The notes under the pieces are model-generated. The model searched no databases. It worked only from the letters and a program-made list of their open reading frames with translations, and was not told where the DNA came from. From Paracoccaceae bacterium (GTDB lineage Bacteria; Pseudomonadota; Alphaproteobacteria; Rhodobacterales; Rhodobacteraceae): 45,328 bases of DNA. A program made the position numbers and the translations under genes. The DNA lies in NCBI GenBank assembly GCA_029246285.1, contig JAQWNW010000001.1, positions 1 to 45,328 on the forward strand, written 5' to 3'. This document shows, in pieces, positions 16,355 to 25,348 of this stretch (positions are counted from its first letter, which is position 1; each line of letters starts with the position of its first letter).

Positions 16355-17374
16355 TTAAGGTGTGTAATGCTTACGAAGTGCATCATAGGTTGTTGTATCT
16401 CCCAATGCATCCAAACGACCTTTCATACGACCCCAAGCAGCATCATCCGCCATTTTAAGATATTTTGCACCACCTTCTGCGCTGTGGGCAACAAACTCCA
16501 TACCTCCAGCTTTTAAAGCTGCTGCTTCTGCAACAACATCAGCTTGCCGATCATTATAAGACTTCTCTTCCCACTCTATTACAATATTTTGAATCAACTC
16601 CTGAGATTCAGTAGATAATGAGTTCCAGCTATCTTTATTAAAAATTACACCAATATCAGTGTTATAAAATTGTGGATCCACCCGATATTTCATAAATTTA
16701 TCCCATTTCAGATCCATTAATCCTATCGAGGTCCAAGCAGCTGCATCTACCACACCTTTTTCTAAAGCGGCATATACTTCCGTAGCTGGCATTCCAGCAG
16801 TAGTCGCATTCATAGCCATGAAAAAAGCATGATATATTGGATTGTCACGTAATTTCACACCACTGAGATCCAAAACTCCATCAGCTCCAAATTTTGGCTT
16901 CTGGGAATTATAAATATGGAATTGGACACCACCGTCAATCCAACCAAGATGACGAACATTGAAGCGTTTTTGATGCGCAGCATCCATTAAAGCAGCGCCA
17001 CCATTTGCCCTAGCTTCCATTGGATTCACGGTTGATGCAACCATAGCATCAATTTCAGGGACTGATTTTCCATAGAAGCTACCCGGAGTGTGAACCATAT
17101 CCACAACACCATCTCTAACAGCAGCAGGTTGTTGGAACATTCCGATAGCTTCAGGGCCGCCTTTCACCTCAATTTGCACAATGCCTTTTCCTCGAGCATT
17201 GATGTCATCAACCATTGCAAGAAATGTTTGAGTATATACCAGAAATCCTGGAAATGCATGAACGGCTGTGACTTTATCCTCTGCATAAGCAGACGTTGAA
17301 GCCACCAATGAAGCAATACTGGCGGCAGCTAAAGCTCCAGTTGCTCTCAAAGAAAGTTTATTTAAAAATTTCAT
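16355..17374 (-). CDS. dctP: TRAP transporter substrate-binding protein (DctP family)
   Basis: About 339 aa. It starts with a typical signal peptide: basic MKFLNKLSLR, hydrophobic AAASIASLVA, and cleavage near TSAYA-E. The mature protein has the DctP fold: GGPEAIG near the N-terminal lobe, the central NPIYHAFFMAMNATTAGMP-type loop, and VDAAAWTSIG. It is periplasmic and captures the ligand for DctQM. The family ligands are mostly carboxylates. ATG 17374 has GGAG 8 bases upstream; an upstream start would spoil the signal peptide. First gene of the nine-gene operon. Confidence 0.93.
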   Translation of the reverse strand: MKFLNKLSLRATGALAAASIASLVASTSAYAEDKVTAVHAFPGFLVYTQTFLAMVDDINARGKGIVQIEVKGGPEAIGMFQQPAAVRDGVVDMVHTPGSFYGKSVPEIDAMVASTVNPMEARANGGAALMDAAHQKRFNVRHLGWIDGGVQFHIYNSQKPKFGADGVLDLSGVKLRDNPIYHAFFMAMNATTAGMPATEVYAALEKGVVDAAAWTSIGLMDLKWDKFMKYRVDPQFYNTDIGVIFNKDSWNSLSTESQELIQNIVIEWEEKSYNDRQADVVAEAAALKAGGMEFVAHSAEGGAKYLKMADDAAWGRMKGRLDALGDTTTYDALRKHYTP

Positions 17375-17455
17375 ATTTATTCTCCATAAGTGTTTATAAG
17401 CAGACACAAAATTTAGCACCTGATTTCAATGATGCATAAGACTTATTGTGATGCA

Positions 17456-17487
17456 ACATTTAAATGTATTTGCAAGCATTTGCTCAA
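17456..17487 (-). promoter_or_regulatory. Candidate promoter with overlapping palindromic operator upstream of dctP
   Basis: On the minus strand TTGAGC (17487-17482) and TTTAAA (17464-17459) are separated by 17 bases. The -10 lies inside a perfect 12-base palindrome, ACATTTAAATGT (17456-17467), flanked by TGCA on both sides (17452-17455 and 17471-17474). A repressor bound there would block the promoter of the TRAP operon. No regulator gene is encoded nearby. Position and symmetry are seen; the function is inferred. Confidence 0.35.
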
Positions 17488-17529
17488 CCCAATTTGTATT
17501 TACGCAACGTCAAGTAACAAACTCTTAAG

Positions 17530-18657
17530 TTATTTAATCATTATCGAATTAAAATTCATAAACCTCTTACACGTCTTGATCATTAAGTCATTATGTTCTG
17601 GCAAAGATAAAGAAAACCGCATAAATCGTTCCAATCCTTTCTCTCGAGTACGATTAACAATTATACCAGCCTCGTCAAAAAGAAATTGAACTAATTTCTC
17701 GATAAGCTCTTTATCCTGACCACTGATGGTAGCTAACAAAAAATTGGCGTAACTCGGTAATGTTTCAATATTTAAATCCAATAAAGCAGCTGCAACTCTT
17801 TCACGTTCTGAAATTATTAGGTCAATCCTTGACTGAATCTCATCCAACTCACTTAGAGCTACTGTTGCTGCGCTTTGAGCCATTGCATTAACGCTGCCCA
17901 TGCCACGAGCCGCGTAAAAGCCAGAGATCATGTTCTTTGGTGCATGGCACCAGCCCACTCGCAACCCCGCTAGTCCAAATGCTTTAGAAAATGTTCTGGT
18001 AACTACCAAGTTGCTAAATTGCTCAACTAAGTCATGTACTTGGTTGCAGTAATCAAAACCAACAAATTCTCCATATGCCAAATCCATCACTAACACCACG
18101 TTTGACGGTATATTGGTCAGTAAACGCTTTATTTCATTAATTGGTATAAATGTGCCAGTAGGATTATTTGGATTGGCAACAAATATTAATTTTGTTTTAC
18201 TGTTTATTAACTTCAATAAATTATCGGCACACGTGTGGTATTTTACTTCAGAAGATTTTCTTAATGACGCATTTAATCTGTTTGCTGCTAAGACAAATTG
18301 TATATAGCCAAACTGAGATATTAATACCTCATCCTCAGAATTAACAAAATTACGAGCTATCACATCAAGTAATTCTTCAGATCCATTTCCACAAATTATA
18401 TGATCCCGATTGATACCATAGGCTTTTTCTATCGCTTTACGAAGCTCCAGGCACATCGGATCACCGTAATAACCAGCGTTATTTCTTATTTTTTCAATTG
18501 CTAATGATACCTTCTCGGTGGGCTTAAATGGCAACTCATTAAATCCCAAATTTATAATATCCAGTCCAAGAGGCTGAACAGCCGAGATTCTATCTCGTAC
18601 GGGTAGAGACCTTATATAACTCTTTGGTAAATTTATTATTCTGTTAACTTCTTTCAG
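17530..18657 (-). CDS. HisC-like PLP-dependent aminotransferase with no canonical start codon
   Basis: Fold type I aminotransferase of the histidinol-phosphate family: NPNNPTGT, a Tyr in the LAYGEF block, and the PLP lysine in TFSKAFGLAGLRVGW (about residue 225). Homology-like sequence (RISAVQPLGLDIINLG) continues upstream of the first usable codon, TTG 18549, so the true start lies further up. The stretch up to the TAA of the previous gene (18681) has no ATG, GTG or TTG in this frame. A CTG at 18657 with GGA six bases before it gives about 375 aa, a normal family length. CTG is my best guess. The substrate is unknown; no his genes lie nearby. Confidence 0.7.
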   Translation of the reverse strand: MKEVNRIINLPKSYIRSLPVRDRISAVQPLGLDIINLGFNELPFKPTEKVSLAIEKIRNNAGYYGDPMCLELRKAIEKAYGINRDHIICGNGSEELLDVIARNFVNSEDEVLISQFGYIQFVLAANRLNASLRKSSEVKYHTCADNLLKLINSKTKLIFVANPNNPTGTFIPINEIKRLLTNIPSNVVLVMDLAYGEFVGFDYCNQVHDLVEQFSNLVVTRTFSKAFGLAGLRVGWCHAPKNMISGFYAARGMGSVNAMAQSAATVALSELDEIQSRIDLIISERERVAAALLDLNIETLPSYANFLLATISGQDKELIEKLVQFLFDEAGIIVNRTREKGLERFMRFSLSLPEHNDLMIKTCKRFMNFNSIMIK

Positions 18658-18678
18658 TTTTTTTCCAAATTTTAAAGT

Positions 18679-20031
18679 TTATAATATCTCTTTGGAGGCT
18701 CGCAAAATTCCTTCTTGAAGAATATCCACCATATCATCTATTTGCTGTTTGGTGATTATTAATGGAGGTGACATCACACAAATATTCCCAATCGGACGAA
18801 CGATCATTCCAAGTTCGACGCAATGCTTATCAATAATCAATCCGAGTTTCTCCGCTGCATTATCACTTGAATGACATTCTACGGCAGCAAGCATTCCTAC
18901 GGTACGAACTTCTTTAACTATTTTCATTTCGGACAATTTGTTCAATTTTTCTGCAAAATATGGTATAATTTCTTTAACATGCTCTAATATTTTATCATCT
19001 TCGAATATCTTAATGTTGGTAAGGGCCACCGCACAACTCACAGGATGACCAGAATAGGTGAAGCCATTTGAAAGAGTACTATCCTCTGGTGATTTTTCGG
19101 TAACTTCTTTGAGCAATCTGTCCGATACTGCATATCCTCCAAGAGGTATGTATCCGGAGGTAATTCCTTTAGCAAACGTGACAATATCTGGCTCTATTCC
19201 AAAAACCTCTTCAGACGCAAACCATGCTCCACAACGGCCAAAAGCCGTAACCACCTCATCTGAAATGTATAAGATATCGTTATCTCGACATATCTTCACC
19301 ATACCTTCTGCATAGTTCTTAGGAGGGATAATGACTCCACCGGAGGCCTGAACTGGTTCGGCGATTAAAGCACCTATATTATCTGCGCCAAGTTCTTTAA
19401 TTCGTTCCCGTAATTCGTCTAACAAAAAGTCACAAAAACCTTCTTTAGAAACTCCATCAGGTAGTTTTAAAGGATTGGGTGATGAGAGAAAAGAAATTGG
19501 TTCCTGATCGAGATTAAATTTGGGTTTACTAGTTAAATCCCCCGAACAGGCTGCTGCTAAATGAGTACTTCCATGATAACCACCCAAGCGCGCTAGAATA
19601 ATTTTCTTATCTGGCTTACCTCTTGAGTGCTGATAGAATTGAACAAACCTTAAGGCTGAATCCACCGCTGTGGACCCCCCAGACGTAAAAAATATGTGGT
19701 TTAAGTCTCCCGGAGTGAAATCTGCGATTTTTTTTGACAACAATGCAGCGGGACTTGAAGTGGTATACCAAGGCGAATTATAAGATAACATCATTGCTTG
19801 ATCAGACATCGTCTGTGCTATTTCTTTCCTGCCATAACCAACCTGGGAACACCACATTCCTGCTGGTGCATCAATTAATTTCTTCCCATTTGCATCAATC
19901 AAATAAATATTTTCCGCAGATGAAATTATCGGTCGGATTTCAGATCCTAAAGACTTAATTTCGTCCCAAGGCTGAATAAGATGGTCCTTGGCCGCATTCT
20001 CAATAGCGAAAATATCATTTAATTTTGTCAT
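18679..20031 (-). CDS. Class III (omega-type) aminotransferase
   Basis: 450 aa. PLP lysine K288 in TFAKGITSGYIPLGG, SGGS (117-120) for phosphate binding, SDEVVTAFGR (258-266), and YSGHP further on, place it among omega-amino acid/taurine/putrescine:pyruvate transaminases. AGGA lies about 8 bases before the ATG. The downstream HisC-like gene is in the same frame, separated only by this gene's TAA and an ATG-free stretch. It could remove an amino group from an amine or beta-amino acid; the substrate is not resolvable. Confidence 0.9.
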   Translation of the reverse strand: MTKLNDIFAIENAAKDHLIQPWDEIKSLGSEIRPIISSAENIYLIDANGKKLIDAPAGMWCSQVGYGRKEIAQTMSDQAMMLSYNSPWYTTSSPAALLSKKIADFTPGDLNHIFFTSGGSTAVDSALRFVQFYQHSRGKPDKKIILARLGGYHGSTHLAAACSGDLTSKPKFNLDQEPISFLSSPNPLKLPDGVSKEGFCDFLLDELRERIKELGADNIGALIAEPVQASGGVIIPPKNYAEGMVKICRDNDILYISDEVVTAFGRCGAWFASEEVFGIEPDIVTFAKGITSGYIPLGGYAVSDRLLKEVTEKSPEDSTLSNGFTYSGHPVSCAVALTNIKIFEDDKILEHVKEIIPYFAEKLNKLSEMKIVKEVRTVGMLAAVECHSSDNAAEKLGLIIDKHCVELGMIVRPIGNICVMSPPLIITKQQIDDMVDILQEGILRASKEIL

Positions 20032-20204
20032 AAATCATTCCTATAATCTTTTTTATCTCCAGCCTCGACTGATATTTATTTTTAAAAGACATAATGTCAA
20101 TCCAAGCCACGTATTTAGTCACTAATTAACTATACAAAAATAACTATTTCCAAATTAAAAAATTTGTGCCACCGATAACAAAATATTTGTTAGGAAAATT
20201 CTTC

Positions 20205-21086
20205 ATGAAATCAATCTTACCTTGGCTAGCATTAGCTTACATGGGAATCGTGTGGGGGTTATCATTTTCTCTGAGTAAACTAGCTGTAAACTTGGGAGGC
20301 ACACCTATCGGCTTAACATTTTGGACATGTTTATTGACCGGACTGTTTCTGTTATTTTTTACATTAATAAGAGGGCAAAAGTTTACAATAAAATTTAAAG
20401 ATTGGGGCGTTATTCTCTTGCTGACATTTCTTGGTGCTATGTTTCCAAATATGTTCTTTTATTATGCCGCTTCACATGTGAGTGCTGGCGTTTTATCAAT
20501 TACGATAACAGTTGTACCAATTGCAACTTACGCTCTATCTTTCATATTAAAACTTGAAGTCTTATCAGCAAGAAGGCTCACTGGTGTATTTTTTGGAGTG
20601 GGAGCGATATTAATTCTAGTTTTACCTGAAAACAGTCTTCCAAATAAAAGTGAGGTGATCTGGATCGCAGTGGCTTGCCTAAGTTCAATCTGCTATGCGT
20701 TAGAGAATATTACATTAGCTATACGCGGAATCGATGGTATCGGTCCCGTGCGATTATCTTGTGGTATTAACTTAATGGCAGCTTTGATTTTAGGAGTATT
20801 TTCGTATTTCACAAATAATTTTATGCCTGTGCCATTACCAATGGATGAATTATCATGGACAATATTGGGGCTTTCTTTGATTGGAGCCACAGCATACACA
20901 CTATTCGTTTTTACAGTCGCTACTTCTGGACCGCTGTTTGCAAGTCAGGTGGCATTTCTAGTAACCATTTCAGGAGTAGTTTGGGGAATATATTTATTTG
21001 GAGAGGAGCATTCAAATTGGGTATGGTTATCCATGATAGTAATGTTGGTTGGAATGGCATTAGTTTCTCCAAAAACCAAATCATAA
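20205..21086 (+). CDS. DMT superfamily transporter (EamA)
   Basis: About 293 aa with ten hydrophobic segments in two EamA repeats (IVWGLSFSLSKLAV early; YALENITLAI and ISGVVWGIYLFGE in the second half). The family exports amino acids, nucleobases or other small metabolites across the inner membrane. ATG 20205 with AGGA upstream is preferred over a GTG at 20166, which would add a hydrophilic 13-residue leader. It is the first gene of a plus-strand trio with the MetE-like and YczE-like genes. Confidence 0.87.
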   Translation: MKSILPWLALAYMGIVWGLSFSLSKLAVNLGGTPIGLTFWTCLLTGLFLLFFTLIRGQKFTIKFKDWGVILLLTFLGAMFPNMFFYYAASHVSAGVLSITITVVPIATYALSFILKLEVLSARRLTGVFFGVGAILILVLPENSLPNKSEVIWIAVACLSSICYALENITLAIRGIDGIGPVRLSCGINLMAALILGVFSYFTNNFMPVPLPMDELSWTILGLSLIGATAYTLFVFTVATSGPLFASQVAFLVTISGVVWGIYLFGEEHSNWVWLSMIVMLVGMALVSPKTKS

Positions 21087-21107
21087 TAATTAAAAGGGGG
21101 TTAAGAA

Positions 21108-22229
21108 ATGAACAAAATACTGTTAAGAGCCGATCATGTAGGAAGCCTTTTACGCTCTGACCAAGTAAAAAACGCACGTAACTTATTTTATAATCAGAAA
21201 AATATTGATAAGTCAGAACTTACCAATATCGAAGACCAATCGATAATTGAACTCATCAAAATGCAAGAAAACGTAGGTCTCAGTTGTGTCACCGATGGGG
21301 AGCAAAGGAGATCATTTTGGCATTACGATTTTATGGATGGCTTAGATGGAATGGAAATGGTCGAAAGAAATCCCGAAGAAGGTGTGCAATTCTCAGGTAT
21401 AAAACTAAGGCCTATATTCCCAACAATTAATGGAAAAATTGATTTTCCAGATAACCACCCACACCTAGATCACTTCAAATTTGTAGCAGAACATACAAAC
21501 GTAATACCAAAAATTTCAATCCCCGGCCCCTCCTGCTGTCATTTTAGAACAGCTTTAGAGGACATTACTCATCCAGAATACGAAGATATTGAACTACTTA
21601 CATCTGATATCTCCAATGCTTACAAAAAGGCAGTGCAGACATTTTACGAAGCAGGTTGCAGGTATCTGCAAATGGATGATATCTTTTTCGCTTATTTGTG
21701 CGACCCTAAACATCGAGAAACGGCGAAACAAAAAGGTCACGATCCTGATTTTTTAATTCAGAGATATGCCTGGATGATGTTTGAGGCTATCAAAGATAGA
21801 CCCTCGGATATGACAATTGGTATGCATATGTGTCGGGGTAACTTCAGATCAACTCATGCTGCAGAAGGCGCATATGATGCGGTAGCTGACGCTGTTTTTA
21901 ATCAAACAGGCGTAGATGTATTTTTTATGGAATATGATACTGACAGAGCAGGAGGTTTAGAGCCTTTATCGTTGATGCCCAAAGGCAAGCAAAGAGTAAT
22001 GCCAGGTTTTGTAACTACCAAGGGCGGTAAATTGGAAGAGCTTGATTGGATCAAAAGGCAGTTTGATGAAGCATCAAAATATATCGATCTTGATCAATTA
22101 GGGATAGCGCCTCAGTGCGGTTTTGCCTCTACAGAAGAAGGAAACACATTATCACATGACGATCAATCTCGAAAACTCGAGCTAATTGTAACCGCAGCAG
22201 AGGCAATATGGGGTGGAGTTGAAAATTAA
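21108..22229 (+). CDS. MetE C-terminal domain-like (cobalamin-independent methionine synthase family) protein
   Basis: 373 aa beta/alpha barrel. RADHVGSLLR at the start and zinc ligands H240, C242 (MHMCRGN), E275 (FFMEYD) and C337 (PQCGFAST) match the catalytic half of MetE. The N-terminal MetE half, which binds folate polyglutamate, is absent, as in YxjG/MetE-C proteins. It may transfer a methyl group to homocysteine or another thiol from an unidentified donor. A GGGGG ribosome site precedes the ATG. The stop overlaps the next gene by 17 bases. Placement near methylamine-type enzymes is suggestive only. Confidence 0.87.
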   Translation: MNKILLRADHVGSLLRSDQVKNARNLFYNQKNIDKSELTNIEDQSIIELIKMQENVGLSCVTDGEQRRSFWHYDFMDGLDGMEMVERNPEEGVQFSGIKLRPIFPTINGKIDFPDNHPHLDHFKFVAEHTNVIPKISIPGPSCCHFRTALEDITHPEYEDIELLTSDISNAYKKAVQTFYEAGCRYLQMDDIFFAYLCDPKHRETAKQKGHDPDFLIQRYAWMMFEAIKDRPSDMTIGMHMCRGNFRSTHAAEGAYDAVADAVFNQTGVDVFFMEYDTDRAGGLEPLSLMPKGKQRVMPGFVTTKGGKLEELDWIKRQFDEASKYIDLDQLGIAPQCGFASTEEGNTLSHDDQSRKLELIVTAAEAIWGGVEN

Positions 22230-22899
22230 ATTAGAGTTTCTATCAACAAAAAAAATACCAACTTTATTTTGGAGTTCCTCAAAAGCGTTAACAGCTAAGC
22301 CTAAATTAATTTCTGTTTTATTTTTAATTATCGGATTAATCCTATTCGGTTTGGGTGAAGCTTTACTCATAACGGCTGGAATTGGTGTCAGTCCATGGAC
22401 TGTTCTAGGCCAAGGTATCTCGAATGTATTAAATCTGAGCATTGGAAAAGCTACCTTTTTCATTAGCCTTTTTGTTTTATTGTGTTGGATTCCCCTAAGA
22501 CAAATTCCTGGGATTGGCACAATTCTAAACGTAATAATTATAGCAACTGTACTTGATTACTCATTAACTTATCTCCCGTCTCCAGAACAATTTTCCTTAA
22601 AACTAATTCAAGTAATAGCTGGTATACTCATCACAGGTTTTGGTGGCGCTATATATTTAATTGCCAATTTGGGACCTGGTCCAAGAGATGGTTTAATGAC
22701 TGGCTTGCAAGAATTAACTGATTTACCGATTGCATGGGTTAGAAGTGGAATAGAACTCTCTGTCATTATGATTGGTTGGATTTTAGGTGGCGTATTCGGC
22801 ATAGGGACACTATTATTTGCACTTGGAATTGGTCCTTCTGTGGCAGCAAGCATTCATTTGTTTAAGACTATGCTGCCAAAGCGACAAACTAGAAAATGA
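22213..22899 (+). CDS. YczE/YitT-like membrane protein
   Basis: About 228 aa, five to six membrane helices. ALLITAGIGVSPWTVLGQG and NLGPGPRDGLMTGLQ are the paired signature motifs of YczE-like proteins, whose role is poorly defined. There is no ATG before helix 1. The GTG at 22213 or the TTG two codons later must serve, both inside the end of the MetE-like gene, which implies coupled translation. Probable membrane partner or exporter for the upstream enzyme; not demonstrated. Confidence 0.82.
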   Translation: MELKIKLEFLSTKKIPTLFWSSSKALTAKPKLISVLFLIIGLILFGLGEALLITAGIGVSPWTVLGQGISNVLNLSIGKATFFISLFVLLCWIPLRQIPGIGTILNVIIIATVLDYSLTYLPSPEQFSLKLIQVIAGILITGFGGAIYLIANLGPGPRDGLMTGLQELTDLPIAWVRSGIELSVIMIGWILGGVFGIGTLLFALGIGPSVAASIHLFKTMLPKRQTRK

Positions 22900-22936
22900 T
22901 TTATATGACAAAAATGCGTTTCAAATAAGACTTAAC

Positions 22937-25348
22937 TTACCCCCGCATCGCTCTTCCTTCTGGATCGTAAGGCGAAGCGGCGATAATTCTAGCTTTTCGC
23001 TCAGCACCAACCACATGCACCAAGACATTTGTGCCAGTTTTAGCCAAAGCGTGATCGATTAAGCCCATTGCTAAAGATCTTTGCAAAGTGTGGCCATAAG
23101 CACCAGACGTAACAAAACCAATCATTTCTCCAGCCTCAGACCAGATTGGTTCATAACCAGAAGCATCCGCATCCCCATCTTCTATTTCAAGGGTAATTTG
23201 CACTTTTGACGGGCCGTTGCCGTTACGTTCTGACATTGCTGCTTTACGCCCAATAAAATCCCCTTTGTCCCAGTCAATCCAACGATCCATTGCCGTCATG
23301 CCAGGTGTTCGATCTTGAGTAAATTCTGCAGACCAAATACCAAAACTTTTCTCAATCCGAGTTGATAGCATAGCGTTAAACCCGACTTCACGAATACCCT
23401 CGTCAGCTCCAGCTTCCAAAAGTATTCGTCGTAGTGCAATATGATCACCCAAACGACAATTAATCTCAAATCCCATTTCACCCGTTACGCTCATTCGGGC
23501 AACATGTGCACTGATAAGACCGATATCTATTTTTCCACAACCCATAAATGTTAACTTTGAAACATCTTGTTCAGCGACTTTCTGAACAACTATGCGAGAT
23601 TTTGGGCCAACCACAGCAAACCCACATATTTCCTCACCCAAATCCCGAACAGCAACGCCTTCCATCATATGCGTATTGAACCAGCGCATATGCCAGGCAC
23701 GCAGGTAATAACTACCCATAATCCAATATTTTCCATTACCCCAATTTAATAAAGTAAGATCACCTTTTAACTTACCAGTTTCCGAAAGCATAACTGCCAA
23801 ACGAGCTCTTCCAGCTTTGGGCAATTTAGTCGAAAAGACTTTGTCTAACCACTGTTCGGCATTAGGACCTCCAACCTCAAAGCGTGAAAAACCAGTAATA
23901 TCTAGTAATCCCACCCCTTCTCGGATTACTTTACATTCTTCAGCAACAATATCATGAGCATTTGAACGTTTTAATGTTAGATTCTCCTTAAAATCTTTTG
24001 ATGGTGCAAAATATAATGGTGTTTCCAAATCCCAGGAAACGCCCCACCTACAACCAGCTTTGGTCATTGCATCATGAGCTGGAGCCATCTTCATTGGACG
24101 ACCTGCTGGTAATTGTTCGTTTGGATAAGACATAACGAAACGACGGGAGTAAAACTGTCCTGTAGTTTCACGGATATAACGCTTGTTCTCTGCAAAATTT
24201 CCGTAACGAGCGACATCCATTGACCATGCATCAGTCTCAGGCTCTCCCTCTATCATCCATTCTGCTAATGTTTTCCCAACTCCCCCACCTTGCAAAAAGC
24301 CTGCCATAACCGCACAAGCTGACCAGTAACCACGTTTCCCAGGCACAGGTCCAACGAGCGGGTTTCCATCAGGAGAAAAAGTAAAGGCTCCATTCACCCA
24401 GGTCTTAATACCGACGTTTTCAATCGCAGGATAACGTTGGAAGCCAAGAGTCAGCTCATTTTCAATCCTATCAAGTTGCTCTTGAAATAACTCCTCACCA
24501 TAATCCCATGGAGCTCCATCCATAGCCCAATGCTCATGATCGATCTCGTAAATTCCTACAAGAACACCTTTTTGGTCTTGGCGCATATATGTAAAGCCTT
24601 CAAGATCTACAGTCATAGGCATTTCAAAGTCACTAGCCTCAACTTCAGGAATACTATCAGTTACCAAGTAATGATGTTTGAGAGGACTAACGGGAAGTTC
24701 AACACCAGCCATTCTCCCAACTTGTTTAGCCCAAAGGCCAGCAGCATTCACTATATGCTCACAACTAATGTCCCCTTTTTCGGTTTTAACAATCCAACCA
24801 TCAGCGGTTTGTATGAGGCTATCAACCTTAACTTCCTCGTAATATTCAGCGCCTCGCTTTTTTGCAGCAGTAGCATAGGCCTGAACTGTTCCCGTCGTAT
24901 CAATATAACCCTCACGGTCTGCCCACATCGCGCCTAGAACACCGTCTTTAGACATAATTGGACAGCGTTTCTGCGCTTCTTCAGGAGTTAAGAGCTCACA
25001 ATCATCAATACCTATACTTTGAAAAGTACGATAATTAGATTGAAGCCACTCCCACCGCTCCGGTGTTCCTGCTAAGGTTAAACCACCAGTCATGTGAAGA
25101 CCAATATTCTGACCAGATTCTTTTTCAACTTTAGCTAAAAGATCTATCGTGTAGGCTTGTAAAGCAGCCATATTTGGATCCGCATTCAAAGCATGAATGC
25201 CACCCGCAGCATGCCAACTTGAACCTGAAGCGAGCCTACGCCGTTCCAACATAACCACATCTTTCCAACCCATTTTGGCAAGGTGGTACAAAACAGATGC
25301 CCCTACTACACCACCACCAATAACAACCACGCGATATTGAGATTTCAT
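22937..25348 (-). CDS. Dimethylglycine/sarcosine dehydrogenase-like flavoprotein (DAO-GcvT), copy 1
   Basis: 803 aa. Domain order: FAD-binding DAO domain (VVVIGGGVVGASVLYHL at 7-23), FAO_M linker (about 375-430), then GcvT aminomethyltransferase and its C-terminal domain (about 435-800). SGSSWHAAGG carries H46, the position that binds FAD covalently in dimethylglycine and sarcosine dehydrogenases. The GcvT part (GEMGFEINC) binds tetrahydrofolate and would accept the formaldehyde-level carbon. It is a cytosolic N-demethylase of unknown exact substrate. AGGG precedes the ATG. It is paralogous to the 28935-31334 product and transcribed divergently from the aminotransferase at 25651. Confidence 0.93.
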   Translation of the reverse strand: MKSQYRVVVIGGGVVGASVLYHLAKMGWKDVVMLERRRLASGSSWHAAGGIHALNADPNMAALQAYTIDLLAKVEKESGQNIGLHMTGGLTLAGTPERWEWLQSNYRTFQSIGIDDCELLTPEEAQKRCPIMSKDGVLGAMWADREGYIDTTGTVQAYATAAKKRGAEYYEEVKVDSLIQTADGWIVKTEKGDISCEHIVNAAGLWAKQVGRMAGVELPVSPLKHHYLVTDSIPEVEASDFEMPMTVDLEGFTYMRQDQKGVLVGIYEIDHEHWAMDGAPWDYGEELFQEQLDRIENELTLGFQRYPAIENVGIKTWVNGAFTFSPDGNPLVGPVPGKRGYWSACAVMAGFLQGGGVGKTLAEWMIEGEPETDAWSMDVARYGNFAENKRYIRETTGQFYSRRFVMSYPNEQLPAGRPMKMAPAHDAMTKAGCRWGVSWDLETPLYFAPSKDFKENLTLKRSNAHDIVAEECKVIREGVGLLDITGFSRFEVGGPNAEQWLDKVFSTKLPKAGRARLAVMLSETGKLKGDLTLLNWGNGKYWIMGSYYLRAWHMRWFNTHMMEGVAVRDLGEEICGFAVVGPKSRIVVQKVAEQDVSKLTFMGCGKIDIGLISAHVARMSVTGEMGFEINCRLGDHIALRRILLEAGADEGIREVGFNAMLSTRIEKSFGIWSAEFTQDRTPGMTAMDRWIDWDKGDFIGRKAAMSERNGNGPSKVQITLEIEDGDADASGYEPIWSEAGEMIGFVTSGAYGHTLQRSLAMGLIDHALAKTGTNVLVHVVGAERKARIIAASPYDPEGRAMRG

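Noticed and set aside
17530-18549. Starting the HisC-like gene at TTG 18549
   Set aside because: It would begin inside the conserved N-terminal block (LGFNELPF), and family-like sequence continues upstream.
20855-21160. 101-codon frame overlapping the EamA gene end
   Set aside because: It is out of frame with a clear transporter and runs into the MetE-like start; no protein features.
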